In this document: positions 10,107 to 21,749 of the stretch, in pieces
Layout: every line of letters begins with the position of its first letter
Numbering within the stretch: position 1 is the first letter of the stretch
Source of the DNA: Enterobacterales bacterium CwR94
GTDB lineage: Bacteria > Pseudomonadota > Gammaproteobacteria > Enterobacterales > Enterobacteriaceae
Length of the DNA stretch: 64,000 nucleotides
Direction of reading: 5' to 3'
Assembly (NCBI GenBank): GCA_002837195.1
Contig: KZ478059.1
Coordinates: 310,001 to 374,000, forward strand
Translations under genes and position numbers: made by a program
The notes under the pieces: model-generated
Database searches by the model: none
The model's input: the letters and a program-made list of their open reading frames with translations, nothing else
Told to the model about the DNA's origin: nothing

Positions 10107-10646
10107 ATGACTTATCAACAGGCGAGTAAGCTCGCCGTGATAAAGCGGATAGCGGGATGGGTAATCTTTATTGTGGCGTTAATCTCTACGCTGGTGTCAT
10201 TTCTGGGGTTTCTCTACAGCAACAGTGAGAAACAACCCGGCATTGATGCTGTGCTGATGGATTTTATTCATGTCATGATTGATATGATTAAATTTAATAC
10301 GCCATTTCTAGGGTTTTTCTGGCAAAACTCGCCGGTTCCTGACTTCAATCGCGGCTTGAATATCGCTTTTTGGATTATCTATTTCTTGATATTCGTTGGG
10401 TTGGCGTTAACGGCATCGGGGGCACGCATGAGTCGCCAGGCACGCCACATTCGGGAAGGTATCGAAGATCAGTTGATCCTCGAAAAAGCGAAAGGCAGTG
10501 AAGGGCGCTCCCGACTCGAATTAGAAGAGCGGATTCAGGTACCGCGCCACACCATTTTATTGCAGTTCTTTCCGCTGTATATTTTCCCCATCATCATTGC
10601 GGTTGCCGGTTATTTCGTGCTGCGGCTGCTCGGCTTTATTCATTAA
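10107..10646 (+). CDS. yniB: Inner-membrane protein YniB
   Basis: Function unknown. The start at 10107 is chosen over an in-frame start 25 codons upstream. It has AAGGAG 5 bases upstream and yields 179 residues beginning MTYQQA, like E. coli YniB (178 residues). Three membrane segments are visible: residues about 12-32, about 88-103 before the conserved GARMSRQARHIREG loop, and 150-175. A charged cytoplasmic stretch with EKAKG and EERIQVPRHT separates the last two. It is transcribed divergently from hxpB. Confidence 0.93.
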   Translation: MTYQQASKLAVIKRIAGWVIFIVALISTLVSFLGFLYSNSEKQPGIDAVLMDFIHVMIDMIKFNTPFLGFFWQNSPVPDFNRGLNIAFWIIYFLIFVGLALTASGARMSRQARHIREGIEDQLILEKAKGSEGRSRLELEERIQVPRHTILLQFFPLYIFPIIIAVAGYFVLRLLGFIH

Positions 10647-10653
10647 TCGTTAT

Positions 10654-10676
10654 CGTCAGGCGTGACGCGCCTGACG
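10654..10676. repeat. Inverted repeat at the yniB/yniA convergent end
   Basis: CGTCAGGCG-TGACG-CGCCTGACG is a perfect 9-bp stem that overlaps the last codons of yniA. There is no U-tract, so it is a possible but not canonical terminator between the convergent genes. Confidence 0.5.
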
Positions 10677-11552
10677 AACATTGATATCGACATCATCTAA
10701 CAGCTTACCCACTGCGCACTGCGCATGGCCCAGCCATTCGCCGCCAAAAACATTGGCCCGGTTCAATAAATAATAGAGCTGGTAGACTGCCTGACGCCGC
10801 TGAAAGCCTTCCGGCAGCGTCGAGACGGATTGATAACCGGCCATAATAGCCTCGGCGGGAAGGCTATTGAACCAGGGTAGCATGGCGAGATCGCACTCCC
10901 TGTCCCCCCAATAGCAAGCCGGATCGAAAACCCAGGGGCCTTGTGCACCGCCTGCGCAATTCGCGGGCCACAAATCGCCATGCAATAACGAAGGTTGCGG
11001 ATGGTGATTGGCTAAAACAGTGTGCACGCAGTGAACAATCAGGTCAGGATTGCCATAAAGAATGCCTTTTTCTTGCGCCAGTTGCAGTTGCCAGCCAATG
11101 CGCTGTTCTGAAAAAAAAGCCGACCAGCGTTTCAGCCAACTGTTGGGCTGCGGTGTCGTCGTAATATTGTTATCAAAATCCAGACCAAAATGGGGCTGCT
11201 CACTCCAGTCATGGAGCCGTGCTAATTGTTGTCCCAACTGCCGGGCGGCATCATCACTCAGGGGGGTGACAGGTTGATATTCTAACAGCAGAAAGCTGTG
11301 TTCTTTGTCTTCACCGACGCCGTAAACGTCAGGCACACGCAGCGTTTGGGTTCGCGCCAGCAGCGTTAATTGATCGGCTTCCCAACTGAAAAGGTGGCGC
11401 ATTTCTCGCTGGTTGCTTTTCACAAACACCTCGCGCTCACCGTACCGAAGATACCAGGTAGGGTGCACATCTCCGCCCGCCAGTTTACGACGGTCTGTGA
11501 TGTCATGAGGGCCGAATTGCTCACTTAACAGCTGATTGATGGTTGACCACAT
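10656..11552 (-). CDS. yniA: Fructosamine kinase family protein YniA
   Basis: A 298-residue aminoglycoside-phosphotransferase-fold kinase of the fructosamine/ketosamine-3-kinase family, which phosphorylates glycated amines or proteins as a first step in deglycation. The catalytic loop LLHGDLWPANC and the metal-binding FDPACYWGDRECDLAM are intact. The ATP-lid lysine is in EVFVKSN. E. coli YniA is 286 residues; the extra 12 are at the C-terminus (VGKLLDDVDINVRQARHA). The exact substrate in bacteria is unproven. Confidence 0.93.
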   Translation of the reverse strand: MWSTINQLLSEQFGPHDITDRRKLAGGDVHPTWYLRYGEREVFVKSNQREMRHLFSWEADQLTLLARTQTLRVPDVYGVGEDKEHSFLLLEYQPVTPLSDDAARQLGQQLARLHDWSEQPHFGLDFDNNITTTPQPNSWLKRWSAFFSEQRIGWQLQLAQEKGILYGNPDLIVHCVHTVLANHHPQPSLLHGDLWPANCAGGAQGPWVFDPACYWGDRECDLAMLPWFNSLPAEAIMAGYQSVSTLPEGFQRRQAVYQLYYLLNRANVFGGEWLGHAQCAVGKLLDDVDINVRQARHA

Positions 11553-11654
11553 AGGGGTTCCTCTCTTTTCGCATAAAGCGCAATGGCGGTGCGTTAAGAC
11601 GATATCAACCTGATTCCTTACACAGATAAGCGCAACTTCTCATGAGATACAACT

Positions 11655-11957
11655 TTATTTTGATTGATTTTTGTACATGGCGGGGTCCCACTCTTTTACC
11701 TCAACCTGCGGAATACGATCCTTACCCAGTGCAATCTCACCCAAACCTTTGGCCTGATGCAGCACCTCTTCCTCGCTCAGTGCGGTGACGTAACCGAAAC
11801 TGTTCGTGCCTAATTCGTGGGCATGGCCCTCATCATCCAGTAGCGTTGTACGGTAGCCCGCTTCTGTCAGCGTGCTATTCAGCTTACCCAAGTCCGCCAA
11901 ACTCTTTTCATCATAAAGAAATGAGACAACGTAACAGGTTGTCGATGTCGCGCTCAT
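11655..11957 (-). CDS. ydiZ: Conserved small protein YdiZ
   Basis: A 100-residue soluble protein of unknown function, with an endoribonuclease/ferredoxin-like small-domain look and the conserved DDEGHAHELGTNSFG segment. It is assigned as YdiZ from that motif plus position next to yniA. It is not in an obvious operon with yniA (about 100 bases separate them). In E. coli pfkB follows on the other side; here no pfkB is present and the 336 bases up to ydiY hold no gene. Confidence 0.8.
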   Translation of the reverse strand: MSATSTTCYVVSFLYDEKSLADLGKLNSTLTEAGYRTTLLDDEGHAHELGTNSFGYVTALSEEEVLHQAKGLGEIALGKDRIPQVEVKEWDPAMYKNQSK

Positions 11958-12293
11958 AATTCACCTCATTGTTATTTCGGCAAAAAAAGCATAGTCCAGA
12001 TTCGCGGTTTACGGACGGCCTATACGGAGCTTTACATCCTCTTCAACACCCTGATTCACGGCCGTGAGCAAAGCGAAAATATTCTTTGTGCATGTGATGT
12101 ATTTCATTTTCGTACTCACTATAATGCGCCGCGTTAATCAGAACATTCCCAATCCTGACGCGGCTTAACGGACCGTTGTGGTAAAAAAAGTGTTTTCATA
12201 TTTTGTTACCAAACTTACCGTAAATGACGTTGATCGGAAGAGGATTCTCTCCAAGACTCACCCCTTTTAAATCTGTTGCATGGGTCATAATTA
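11958..12293 (+). promoter_or_regulatory. ydiZ-ydiY intergenic region, ydiY promoter candidate
   Basis: 336 bases without a supported gene, at the place where E. coli carries pfkB. A perfect TATAAT lies at 12120-12125, about 170 bases upstream of ydiY, with no good -35 at 16-18 bases. No remnant of phosphofructokinase coding sequence was recognised. Confidence 0.45.
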
Positions 12294-13049
12294 ATGAAAG
12301 CGCTAAATAAGTTGTCTGCAGTACTGTTGCTCTCTGCCGGAGCGTTTTGCCACCAGGCACTGGCTGATAATAATGTTTTTACCGTCATGGATGACCCGTC
12401 AACGGCGAAGAAGCCTTTTGAAGGCAATGCGGCTGCCGGTTACATGGCGCAGTCAGGTAACACCAATAGCTCTTCAGCGACCGCTAATTTAAACGCCACC
12501 TGGTACCATAATCAGATGGCCTATAGTCTGTGGGGCAATGCGGCCAATACCTCTTCAAATGATGAGCGTTCTTCTGAAACCTATCAGGTGGGCGGACGTT
12601 CTCGCTACAACATGGATGACCGCAATTACCTGTTTGGTCAGGCGAGCTGGTTGAGCGATCGCTTTAATGGCTACGATGGCCGTACCTATGTCGCCGCGGG
12701 TTATGGTCGCCAGGTGTTGAATGGGCCTGTGCACTCACTGCGTGTGGAAGCCGGTCCTGGCGTGCGTTACGATGATTTCCACGATGGTGGCCATCAGACG
12801 CAAGCGTTGGGCTATGGTGCTTTGAGCTATCAGTGGCAGTTGACCGACAACACCAAATTTATTCAGGGTGTTTCTGTGCTGGGTGCGGAAGACACGACCG
12901 TTAACTCCGAGACCGGCTTGCAGGTCGGGATCAACGATCACTTCTCTTTAAAAGTGGCGTACAACGTGACTTATAACACCAAGCCACCGGCTTCTGCGCC
13001 AGATCATACCGATACCAAAACCACGTTGCTGCTGTCCTACGCAATGTAA
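12294..13049 (+). CDS. ydiY: Outer-membrane beta-barrel protein YdiY (DUF481)
   Basis: A 251-residue exported protein: signal peptide to about residue 24 (CHQALA-DNN), then the conserved VFTVMDDP and KKPFEGN segment. Alternating amphipathic strands with GYxAQSGNT and an aromatic C-terminal strand (TTLLLSYAM) are typical of DUF481 outer-membrane barrels. E. coli YdiY (252 residues, acid-inducible) is the clear orthologue. It is monocistronic, followed by its own terminator. Confidence 0.93.
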   Translation: MKALNKLSAVLLLSAGAFCHQALADNNVFTVMDDPSTAKKPFEGNAAAGYMAQSGNTNSSSATANLNATWYHNQMAYSLWGNAANTSSNDERSSETYQVGGRSRYNMDDRNYLFGQASWLSDRFNGYDGRTYVAAGYGRQVLNGPVHSLRVEAGPGVRYDDFHDGGHQTQALGYGALSYQWQLTDNTKFIQGVSVLGAEDTTVNSETGLQVGINDHFSLKVAYNVTYNTKPPASAPDHTDTKTTLLLSYAM

Positions 13050-13057
13050 GTGTGTTG

Positions 13058-13087
13058 ACAGAGCCGCCTGTCGGCTCTGTTGCTTTT
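13058..13087 (+). terminator. Terminator of ydiY
   Basis: ACAGAGCCG-CCTGT-CGGCTCTGT followed by TGCTTTT, 9 bases after the ydiY stop. Confidence 0.88.
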
Positions 13088-13284
13088 CCCACCGGTTTAT
13101 TGCTGCCTGCATTCCCCTCAATGACCGTCTCGCATTTATCATTGCCCCCGTTTTGTGTAAGATATTGGTCTTTCAGAGGTTGTCAGCCAGCTAACGCAGG
13201 CTTTAGGCGTGCGCTACACTGTCTACCAAACTGGCAATTGTGGGCCAGATTTGAAATGCAACGCACTGAAAAATAAACGTAAAT

Positions 13285-13338
13285 TTAACAATGTATGTAG
13301 CCTTTCGTGTGGGTTACCACTGCAACTAAGGATGTATC
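13285..13338 (+). promoter_or_regulatory. thrS translational operator (tRNA-Thr anticodon-arm mimic)
   Basis: Immediately upstream of thrS, GTAGCC (13297-13302) pairs with GGTTAC (13312-13317) around a loop containing CGT. This reproduces domain 2 of the E. coli thrS operator, whose loop imitates the threonine anticodon and is bound by ThrS to block ribosome entry. The ribosome site AAGGATG follows at 13328. Autogenous repression is therefore expected. The rest of the leader (from about 13,090) has no coding feature I can support. Confidence 0.82.
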
Positions 13339-15267
13339 ATGCCAGTAATTACTCTTCCTGATGGAAGTCAGCGTCAGTTTCCCGGCCCGGTTTCCGTGAT
13401 GGAAATTGCGCAAGATATCGGTCCCGGCCTGGCGAAAGCCTGTATCGCCGGTCGTGTAAACGGTGAGTTGGTTGATGCGGTTGATCCCATCACCGAAGAC
13501 GCACACGTTGCGATTATCACTGCTAAAGATGAAGCCGGTCTGGAAATCATTCGTCACTCCTGTGCGCACCTGTTGGGTCACGCCATCAAGCAGCTGTGGC
13601 CTGACACCAAAATGGCGATTGGCCCGACTATCGACAACGGCTTTTATTACGATATCGATCTCGACCGTCCATTGACGCAGGAAGACCTTGATCTGCTGGA
13701 AAAGCGGATGCATGCGTTGGCTGAGAAAAACTACGACGTCGTGAAGAAGAAAGTGAGCTGGCAGGAAGCGCGTGATGTGTTTGCTTCACGGGGTGAATCC
13801 TACAAGATCACGATTCTTGATGAAAACATCAGCCACGATGATCGTCCTGGTTTGTATCATCACGAAGAATACATTGATATGTGCCGCGGCCCGCACGTAC
13901 CTAATATGCGCTTCTGCCATCACTTCAAATTGCAGAAAGTGGCGGGTGCTTACTGGCGCGGTAACAGTGATAACAAAATGCTCCAGCGCGTGTATGGCAC
14001 CGCCTGGGCAGATAAAAAGCAGCTTAGCGCTTATCTGCAACGCCTTGAAGAGGCTGCAAAGCGTGACCACCGTAAAATCGGTAAGCAGCTAGACTTGTAT
14101 CATATGCAAGAAGAAGCGCCGGGTATGGTGTTCTGGCATAACGACGGCTGGACCATTTTCCGCGAACTGGAAGTGTTCGTGCGCACCAAGCTAAAAGAAT
14201 ACGATTATCAGGAAGTGAAAGGCCCCTTCATGATGGATCGCGTGATGTGGGAAAAAACCGGTCACTGGGAAAACTACAAAGATGCCATGTTCACCACCTC
14301 TTCGGAGAACCGTGAGTATTGCATTAAGCCCATGAACTGCCCGGGTCACGTACAGATCTTTAATCAAGGCCTGAAATCCTACCGCGATCTGCCGCTGCGT
14401 ATGGCGGAGTTCGGCAGTTGCCACCGTAACGAGCCGTCAGGCGCGCTGCATGGCCTGATGCGCGTGCGTGGTTTCACTCAGGATGATGCGCATATTTTCT
14501 GTACCGAAGACCAGGTTCGCGATGAGGTCAATAGCTGCATTAAGATGGTGTACGACATGTACAGCACCTTTGGCTTTGAAAAAATCGTCGTGAAACTCTC
14601 TACGCGCCCAGAAAAACGCATTGGTACCGATGAAGCCTGGGACCGCGCGGAAGCGGACCTGGCAGAAGCCCTGAAAGAAAATAACCTGGAGTTTGAATAT
14701 CAGCCGGGTGAAGGGGCGTTCTACGGTCCGAAAATTGAATTTACTTTGCACGATTGTCTCGATCGCGCATGGCAGTGCGGTACCGTCCAACTGGACTTCT
14801 CGCTGCCAAAACGTCTGGACGCCACCTATGTTGGCGAAAACAACGACCGCGTCACACCGGTGATGATTCACCGCGCGATCCTCGGTTCCGTTGAGCGTTT
14901 CATTGGTATCTTGACAGAAGAGTATGCTGGTTTCTTCCCAACATGGTTGGCACCGGTACAAGTTGTGGTGATGAATATCACCGATGGGCAGTCCGAATAT
15001 GTCACCGAATTGGTCCGCAAACTGCAAAAAGCGGGCATTCGTGTAAAAGCGGACTTGAGAAATGAGAAGATTGGCTTTAAAATTCGCGAGCACACATTAC
15101 GTCGCGTCCCTTACATGCTGGTTTGCGGTGATAAAGAGGTGGAAGCAGGCAAAGTTGCCGTGCGCACCCGCCGTGGTAAAGACCTCGGGAGCCTGGACGT
15201 TAATGATGTAATCGAGAAGCTGCAGCAAGAGATTCGCAGCCGCAATCTTCATCAATTGGAGGAATAA
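13339..15267 (+). CDS. thrS: Threonyl-tRNA synthetase
   Basis: ThrS charges tRNA-Thr and edits mischarged Ser-tRNA-Thr. The 642-residue protein has the E. coli length. The TGS domain spans 1-61, and the editing domain carries His73 and His77 (RHSCAH) and Cys182. The class II catalytic core has zinc ligands Cys334 (MNCPGH) and His385 (DDAH). The C-terminal anticodon-binding domain is complete. It is the first gene of the thrS-infC-rpmI-rplT cluster and is preceded by its RNA operator. Confidence 0.98.
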   Translation: MPVITLPDGSQRQFPGPVSVMEIAQDIGPGLAKACIAGRVNGELVDAVDPITEDAHVAIITAKDEAGLEIIRHSCAHLLGHAIKQLWPDTKMAIGPTIDNGFYYDIDLDRPLTQEDLDLLEKRMHALAEKNYDVVKKKVSWQEARDVFASRGESYKITILDENISHDDRPGLYHHEEYIDMCRGPHVPNMRFCHHFKLQKVAGAYWRGNSDNKMLQRVYGTAWADKKQLSAYLQRLEEAAKRDHRKIGKQLDLYHMQEEAPGMVFWHNDGWTIFRELEVFVRTKLKEYDYQEVKGPFMMDRVMWEKTGHWENYKDAMFTTSSENREYCIKPMNCPGHVQIFNQGLKSYRDLPLRMAEFGSCHRNEPSGALHGLMRVRGFTQDDAHIFCTEDQVRDEVNSCIKMVYDMYSTFGFEKIVVKLSTRPEKRIGTDEAWDRAEADLAEALKENNLEFEYQPGEGAFYGPKIEFTLHDCLDRAWQCGTVQLDFSLPKRLDATYVGENNDRVTPVMIHRAILGSVERFIGILTEEYAGFFPTWLAPVQVVVMNITDGQSEYVTELVRKLQKAGIRVKADLRNEKIGFKIREHTLRRVPYMLVCGDKEVEAGKVAVRTRRGKDLGSLDVNDVIEKLQQEIRSRNLHQLEE

Positions 15268-15813
<546 letters not shown>

Positions 15814-15833
15814 GCCATCAAGTAATAATAAAT

Positions 15834-15863
15834 CCGCGCAACGCATGCGTTGTGCGGTTTTTT
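15834..15863 (+). terminator. Internal terminator/attenuator between infC and rpmI
   Basis: CCGCGCAACGC followed by GCGTTGTGCGG (one G-U pair) and TTTTTT. It lies 21 bases past infC and 51 before rpmI. In E. coli this interval also carries the L20-binding repressor element for rpmI-rplT. Partial read-through is expected because rpmI lacks a clear promoter. Confidence 0.8.
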
Positions 15864-15889
15864 ATTCGCCTGTTTCTTCATTTTATTAA

Positions 15890-16111
<222 letters not shown>

Positions 16112-16136
16112 GTAATTTTTTAATCAACGAATCTGA

Positions 16137-16508
<372 letters not shown>

Positions 16509-16516
16509 GTCAGTTG

Positions 16517-16548
16517 AAAGAGGGAGCTTGCTCCCTCTTTTGCTTTTT
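16517..16548 (+). terminator. Terminator of rplT
   Basis: AAAGAGGGAG-CTTG-CTCCCTCTTT then TGCTTTTT; 10-bp stem. Confidence 0.93.
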
Positions 16549-16571
16549 CAGCGGCTAACTCCAGCAAAAGA

Positions 16572-16602
16572 TTGACATTATTGCGTTGGCGCTTTCAAAT
16601 AT
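16572..16602 (+). promoter_or_regulatory. pheM-pheST promoter candidate
   Basis: A perfect -35 TTGACA at 16572-16577 is followed 17-19 bases later by an A/T-rich -10 candidate (TCAAAT or AAATAT, 16595-16602). It is placed just upstream of the pheM leader, as required for the attenuated pheST operon. Confidence 0.6.
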
Positions 16603-16639
16603 GCACTCGACTTCACAACACAACAAGGTAACTGCAAGC

Positions 16640-16684
16640 GTGAATGCTGCTATTTTCCGTTTCTTTTTTTACTTTAGCACCTGA
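16640..16684 (+). CDS. pheM: pheST operon leader peptide PheM
   Basis: A 14-residue leader peptide reading [14 protein letters not shown] from a GTG start, identical to E. coli PheM. Five of the 14 residues are phenylalanine, so ribosome stalling at low Phe-tRNA controls the downstream attenuator. It is too short for ordinary ORF calling. Confidence 0.95.
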
Positions 16685-16731
16685 TCTTCGGGAGCTTCTG
16701 CGCACAAGAAAAGAAACGAAAAATCGCGCTG

Positions 16732-16757
16732 AAAGCCTCCCTGATGGAGGCTTTTTT
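16732..16757 (+). terminator. pheST attenuator terminator
   Basis: AAAGCCTCC-CTGAT-GGAGGCTTT followed by TTT, 47 bases after pheM and 71 before pheS. This is the terminator arm of phenylalanine attenuation. Confidence 0.9.
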
Positions 16758-16788
16758 CGTTTTTAGCGTCTCAATATCATTCGTTTAA

Positions 16789-17811
<1,023 letters not shown>

Positions 17812-17825
17812 GGACGGGATAACCA

Positions 17826-20213
17826 ATGAAATTCAGTGAATTTTGGCTACGTGAATGGGTTAACCCGGCCATTGACAGCAATGCATTGTCTGAACAAATC
17901 ACTATGGCAGGTCTGGAAGTGGATGGTGTTGATGCCGTTGCTGGCGCATTTAACGGCGTTGTAGTGGGCGAAGTTGTCGAATGCGGACAACATCCGAACG
18001 CTGACAAACTGCGGGTGACCAAAATCAATGTGGGCGGCGATCGCCTGTTGGATATTGTTTGTGGCGCACCTAACTGTCGCCAGGGCTTAAAAGTGGCAGT
18101 GGCGACCGTCGGCGCCGTGTTACCTGGTGATTTTAAAATTAAAGCCGCAAAACTGCGTGGCGAGCCATCTGAAGGCATGCTGTGTTCATTCTCTGAGCTC
18201 GGTATTTCCGACGACCACAATGGCATTATTGAATTGCCCTTAGAGGCGCCGGTAGGCACTGATCTGCGCGATTACTTGCAGCTTAATGACAACACGATTG
18301 AAATTAGCGTGACGCCTAACCGCGCCGATTGCCTGAGCATTCTGGGTGTTGCACGTGATGTGGCTGTGGTCAGCAAAATGCCTTTGGTTGAGCCTGCCTG
18401 TGAACCTGTTGTCGCTACTCTGGCAGACAGCTTCCCGATCCGTGTGGATGCGCCAGAGGCTTGCCCACGCTACCTGGGGCGCGTTGTAAAAGGCATTAAT
18501 GTGCAGGCAGCCACGCCACTGTGGATGAAAGAAAAGCTGCGTCGCTGCGGCATTCGCTCAATCGATCCCGTCGTGGATGTGACGAACTATGTTCTGCTTG
18601 AGCTGGGCCAGCCGATGCACGCATTCGACCTGGATCGTCTGGAAGGCGGCATTGTGGTACGTCAGGCGAAAGAGGGCGAGAAGCTCACACTGCTTGACGG
18701 AAGCGAAGCCACACTGGCAGCGGATACGCTGGTTATCGCCGACGAGAAAAAAGCGCTGGCGATGGGCGGGATTTTTGGCGGTGAGCAATCCGGTGTGAAT
18801 GAAGAGACACGCAATGTGCTGTTCGAGTGTGCCTTCTTTAATCCGTTGAGTATTGTCGGACGTGCACGCCGCCACGGTCTCCACACCGATGCTTCTCATC
18901 GCTATGAGCGTGGTGTTGATCCGACGCTGCAATTCAAAGCCATGGAGCGCGCTACGCGTTTGCTGCTGGACATCTGTGGTGGAGAAGCGGGTCCGGTCAT
19001 TGATGTGACCAGCGAAGCGCACTTGCCACGTCCTGCCACCATCACTTTAACGCGCGCTAAATTAGACCGACTGATTGGCCATCCTATTTCGGATGTGGAT
19101 GTCACCGATATCCTGACCCGTCTGGGTTGCCAGCTCACCGTGGGTGAAGGGCAGTGGACGGCGGTTGCGCCGGGTTGGCGTTTCGATATGGCTATCGAAG
19201 AAGATTTGGTTGAAGAAGTCGCTCGCGTCTACGGTTACAACAATATTCCTGATGTACCGGTGCAGGCCAGTTTGGTGATGACCAAACACCGCGAAGCCAA
19301 TCTGTCGCTCAAGCGCGTGAAGAATATGCTGGTTGATAAAGGCTATCAGGAAGCCATTACCTACAGCTTCGTCGATCCCAAAATTCAATCCATGTTGCAT
19401 CCCGGTGCTGAAAATCTGGTGCTCCCCAGCCCAATTTCGGTTGAAATGTCAGCGATGCGTCTCTCTCTTTGGAGCGGTTTGTTGACGGCGGTGGTGAACA
19501 ATCAGAACCGCCAACAGCATCGTGTGCGCCTGTTTGAGAGTGGGCTGCGCTTTGTTCCTGATACACAGGCAAACTTAGGTATTCGTCAGGATCTTATGCT
19601 GGCAGGTGTGATCAGCGGCACCCGAAGTGAAGAACATTGGGATCTGGCGCGCAGCGCGGTTGACTTCTATGATTTAAAAGGCGATTTAGAGTCGGTGCTT
19701 GAACTGACCGGTAAACTTGACCGCATTGAATTCCGTGCTGAAACGCACTCCGCGTTACATCCGGGACAAAGTGCTGCTATTTATCTGGATGGGGAAGCGA
19801 TTGGTTTTATAGGGGTTGTTCACCCTGAACTGGAAGGCCGACTGGATTTAAACGGTCGTACGGTAGTGTTCGAGTTACTGTGGGATCGCCTTGCAGACCG
19901 CGTCCTGCCTGATGCGCGCGAGATTTCTCGCTTCCCGGCAAACCGCCGAGACATTGCTGTAGTGGTCGCTGAATCGGTTCCCGCAGCAGATATCATTGCA
20001 GAGATTAAGAAAGTTGGCGTAAATCAGGTAGTTGGCGTAAACTTGTTTGACGTGTACCGTGGTAAGGGTGTGACGGAGGGTGAAAAGAGCCTGGCGATCA
20101 GCCTGATTTTGCAAGATACCAGCCGGACACTTGAAGAAGATGAGATTGCCGCAACCGTCGCCAAATGTGTTGCGGTGTTAAAAGAGCGATTCCAGGCAAC
20201 CTTGAGGGATTGA
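17826..20213 (+). CDS. pheT: Phenylalanyl-tRNA synthetase beta subunit
   Basis: A 795-residue beta subunit, the E. coli length. It has an N-terminal OB-fold EMAP-like domain (about 40-150), B3/B4 editing domain (about 210-390), the B5 module, the degenerate class II core and a C-terminal ferredoxin-like anticodon-binding domain. The conserved [17 protein letters not shown] and [13 protein letters not shown] segments are intact. It ends 4 bases before ihfA, whose ribosome site lies inside pheT. Confidence 0.98.
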   Translation: MKFSEFWLREWVNPAIDSNALSEQITMAGLEVDGVDAVAGAFNGVVVGEVVECGQHPNADKLRVTKINVGGDRLLDIVCGAPNCRQGLKVAVATVGAVLPGDFKIKAAKLRGEPSEGMLCSFSELGISDDHNGIIELPLEAPVGTDLRDYLQLNDNTIEISVTPNRADCLSILGVARDVAVVSKMPLVEPACEPVVATLADSFPIRVDAPEACPRYLGRVVKGINVQAATPLWMKEKLRRCGIRSIDPVVDVTNYVLLELGQPMHAFDLDRLEGGIVVRQAKEGEKLTLLDGSEATLAADTLVIADEKKALAMGGIFGGEQSGVNEETRNVLFECAFFNPLSIVGRARRHGLHTDASHRYERGVDPTLQFKAMERATRLLLDICGGEAGPVIDVTSEAHLPRPATITLTRAKLDRLIGHPISDVDVTDILTRLGCQLTVGEGQWTAVAPGWRFDMAIEEDLVEEVARVYGYNNIPDVPVQASLVMTKHREANLSLKRVKNMLVDKGYQEAITYSFVDPKIQSMLHPGAENLVLPSPISVEMSAMRLSLWSGLLTAVVNNQNRQQHRVRLFESGLRFVPDTQANLGIRQDLMLAGVISGTRSEEHWDLARSAVDFYDLKGDLESVLELTGKLDRIEFRAETHSALHPGQSAAIYLDGEAIGFIGVVHPELEGRLDLNGRTVVFELLWDRLADRVLPDAREISRFPANRRDIAVVVAESVPAADIIAEIKKVGVNQVVGVNLFDVYRGKGVTEGEKSLAISLILQDTSRTLEEDEIAATVAKCVAVLKERFQATLRD

Positions 20214-20217
20214 ACCT

Positions 20218-20517
20218 ATGGCGCTTACAAAAGCTGAAATGTCAGAGTACCTGTTTGAGAAACTGGGCTTGAGCAAACGGGATGCCAAAGATTTAGTTGA
20301 ACTGTTTTTTGAAGAAGTTCGACGCGCTTTGGAAAATGGCGAACAGGTAAAACTGTCTGGTTTTGGCAACTTTGACCTTCGCGATAAGAATCAACGCCCG
20401 GGCCGTAACCCGAAAACAGGCGAGGATATTCCCATTACGGCACGCCGTGTGGTGACATTCCGCCCAGGGCAAAAGCTTAAAAGCCGGGTTGAGAACGCGT
20501 CGCCTAAAAGCGAGTAA
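20218..20517 (+). CDS. ihfA: Integration host factor alpha subunit
   Basis: IhfA pairs with IhfB to bend DNA sharply at specific sites, acting in recombination, replication and sigma-54 promoter activation. The 99-residue HU-fold protein starts [20 protein letters not shown]. It has the DNA-intercalating beta-arm region [19 protein letters not shown] with the key proline. It is co-transcribed with pheST. Relevant here because sigma-54 promoters such as the one at 48,059 often need IHF bending. Confidence 0.98.
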   Translation: MALTKAEMSEYLFEKLGLSKRDAKDLVELFFEEVRRALENGEQVKLSGFGNFDLRDKNQRPGRNPKTGEDIPITARRVVTFRPGQKLKSRVENASPKSE

Positions 20518-20532
20518 TTTCAGCCAACAAAA

Positions 20533-20558
20533 GGCCCGCAGATGCGGGCCTTTTTTTT
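20533..20558 (+). terminator. Terminator of the pheST-ihfA operon
   Basis: GGCCCGCA-GA-TGCGGGCC followed by eight T, 15 bases after ihfA. Confidence 0.95.
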
Positions 20559-20694
20559 GCCACCGGGAAACGGTCTTGCCGGGAGATTATCATTGCCGCG
20601 GTGACAGTTCGAAAAGCACTCAACCACGGTCAAAACGCACAGGCGACGCGGCTGATGGCGTCGAAAGCGAAGGGGACTTCGCTTTCTTTTTTTT
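20559..20694 (+). ncRNA. Possible leader RNA or sRNA ending in a terminator before btuC
   Basis: Between the ihfA terminator and btuC lie about 105 bases without a reading frame, closed by a second strong terminator. That terminator is GAAAGCGAA-GGGGAC-TTCGCTTTC with eight T (20663-20694), only 50 bases before the btuC start. This is the layout of a leader-controlled gene or a small RNA. The GGGAA-AC-GGT-CTTG-CC pattern at 20565-20580 faintly recalls the core of a cobalamin riboswitch. The 3' B12 box is not seen, however, so identity is open. Confidence 0.4.
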
Positions 20695-20744
20695 ACTTAC
20701 TCCGTACAATCAATCTGTTAGTCAATACCGATACGAGGAAGGTC

Positions 20745-21722
20745 TTGCTTACTCATTTTCAACGTCAGTCACACCTTCGCGCATGCCGCTGGCTGACGGC
20801 GTTAACGCTGGCCACGCTGGTGCTGATGGTCATTAGTCTCAGTGCCGGTGAGATTTGGTTATCTCCCTGGCATTGGGGGGAGGCGCAGGCAAAACTGTAT
20901 ATCTGGCAACTGCGACTGCCGCGGACGTTGGCCGTTATTTTGGTGGGGGCCGCGCTTGCTGTTACAGGAGCCGTCATGCAGGCACTGTTTGATAATCCGC
21001 TGGCAGAGCCCGGTTTACTGGGCGTATCCAACGGGGCGGGCGTCGGCGTTGTGGCGAGTGTGTTGATTGGTCACGGCAGTGGTTGGTCGGTCAGCGTGAG
21101 CGCCATTGTCGGTGCGCTGCTGGTCACAGTGCTGCTGTTACGGTTTGCCCGCCAACATCTTTCCAGTACGCGTCTGCTGTTGGCCGGCGTCGCCTTAGGG
21201 ATTATCTGTAGCGCATTAATGACCTGGGCCGTTTATTTCAGCACCAGTGTCGATCTACGCCAACTATTGTATTGGATGATGGGCGGTTTCAGTGGTACCG
21301 ACTGGCAATACAGTGGATTAATGCTTGTGATGCTACCCGTACTTGTCTGGCTGGTGCTGCAATGGCGCCCACTTGATTTACTGGCGCTGGGTGAAACCTC
21401 TGCGCGTCAGTTGGGCTTATCACTGACGCGCTGGCGCTGGCTCTTGGTGTTGACCATGGGCTTATTGATAGGGATCAGCGTAGCGCTGGCGGGGGCGATT
21501 GGCTTTGTGGGGCTGGTCATACCGCATCTGTTGCGGCTCTGCGGATTACGGGAACATCGCGCATTACTGCCCTGTTGTGCGTTAGCCGGGGCAGCCGTGT
21601 TGCTGGCCGCTGATATTATTTCGCGGCTGGCGTTAAGCGCGGCGGAATTGCCAATTGGCGTAGTGACAGCGACGCTGGGGGCTCCGGTTTTTATCTGGCT
21701 GCTGGTGAATCGTCACCGGTAA
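20745..21722 (+). CDS. btuC: Vitamin B12 ABC transporter permease BtuC
   Basis: BtuC dimerises in the inner membrane to import cobalamin delivered by BtuF, powered by BtuD. A TTG at 20745 is chosen as start: it has GAGG 6 bases upstream, gives 325 residues (E. coli 326) and starts MLTHFQRQ like E. coli MLTLARQQ. In-frame ATGs further upstream lie inside the terminator-bearing leader. About ten membrane helices are visible, with the FecCD-family motifs [23 protein letters not shown] and [16 protein letters not shown]. The BtuD-contacting [15 protein letters not shown] is also present. Confidence 0.94.
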   Translation: MLTHFQRQSHLRACRWLTALTLATLVLMVISLSAGEIWLSPWHWGEAQAKLYIWQLRLPRTLAVILVGAALAVTGAVMQALFDNPLAEPGLLGVSNGAGVGVVASVLIGHGSGWSVSVSAIVGALLVTVLLLRFARQHLSSTRLLLAGVALGIICSALMTWAVYFSTSVDLRQLLYWMMGGFSGTDWQYSGLMLVMLPVLVWLVLQWRPLDLLALGETSARQLGLSLTRWRWLLVLTMGLLIGISVALAGAIGFVGLVIPHLLRLCGLREHRALLPCCALAGAAVLLAADIISRLALSAAELPIGVVTATLGAPVFIWLLVNRHR

Positions 21723-21749
21723 ATATTGTGCTATCAAAAAAGGTGTTCT

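Noticed and set aside
20559..20662. Cobalamin riboswitch before btuC
   Set aside because: Only the GGGAA..GGT..CC part looks similar; spacing to CCGC is too long and the B12 box is absent. Kept only as an unidentified leader.
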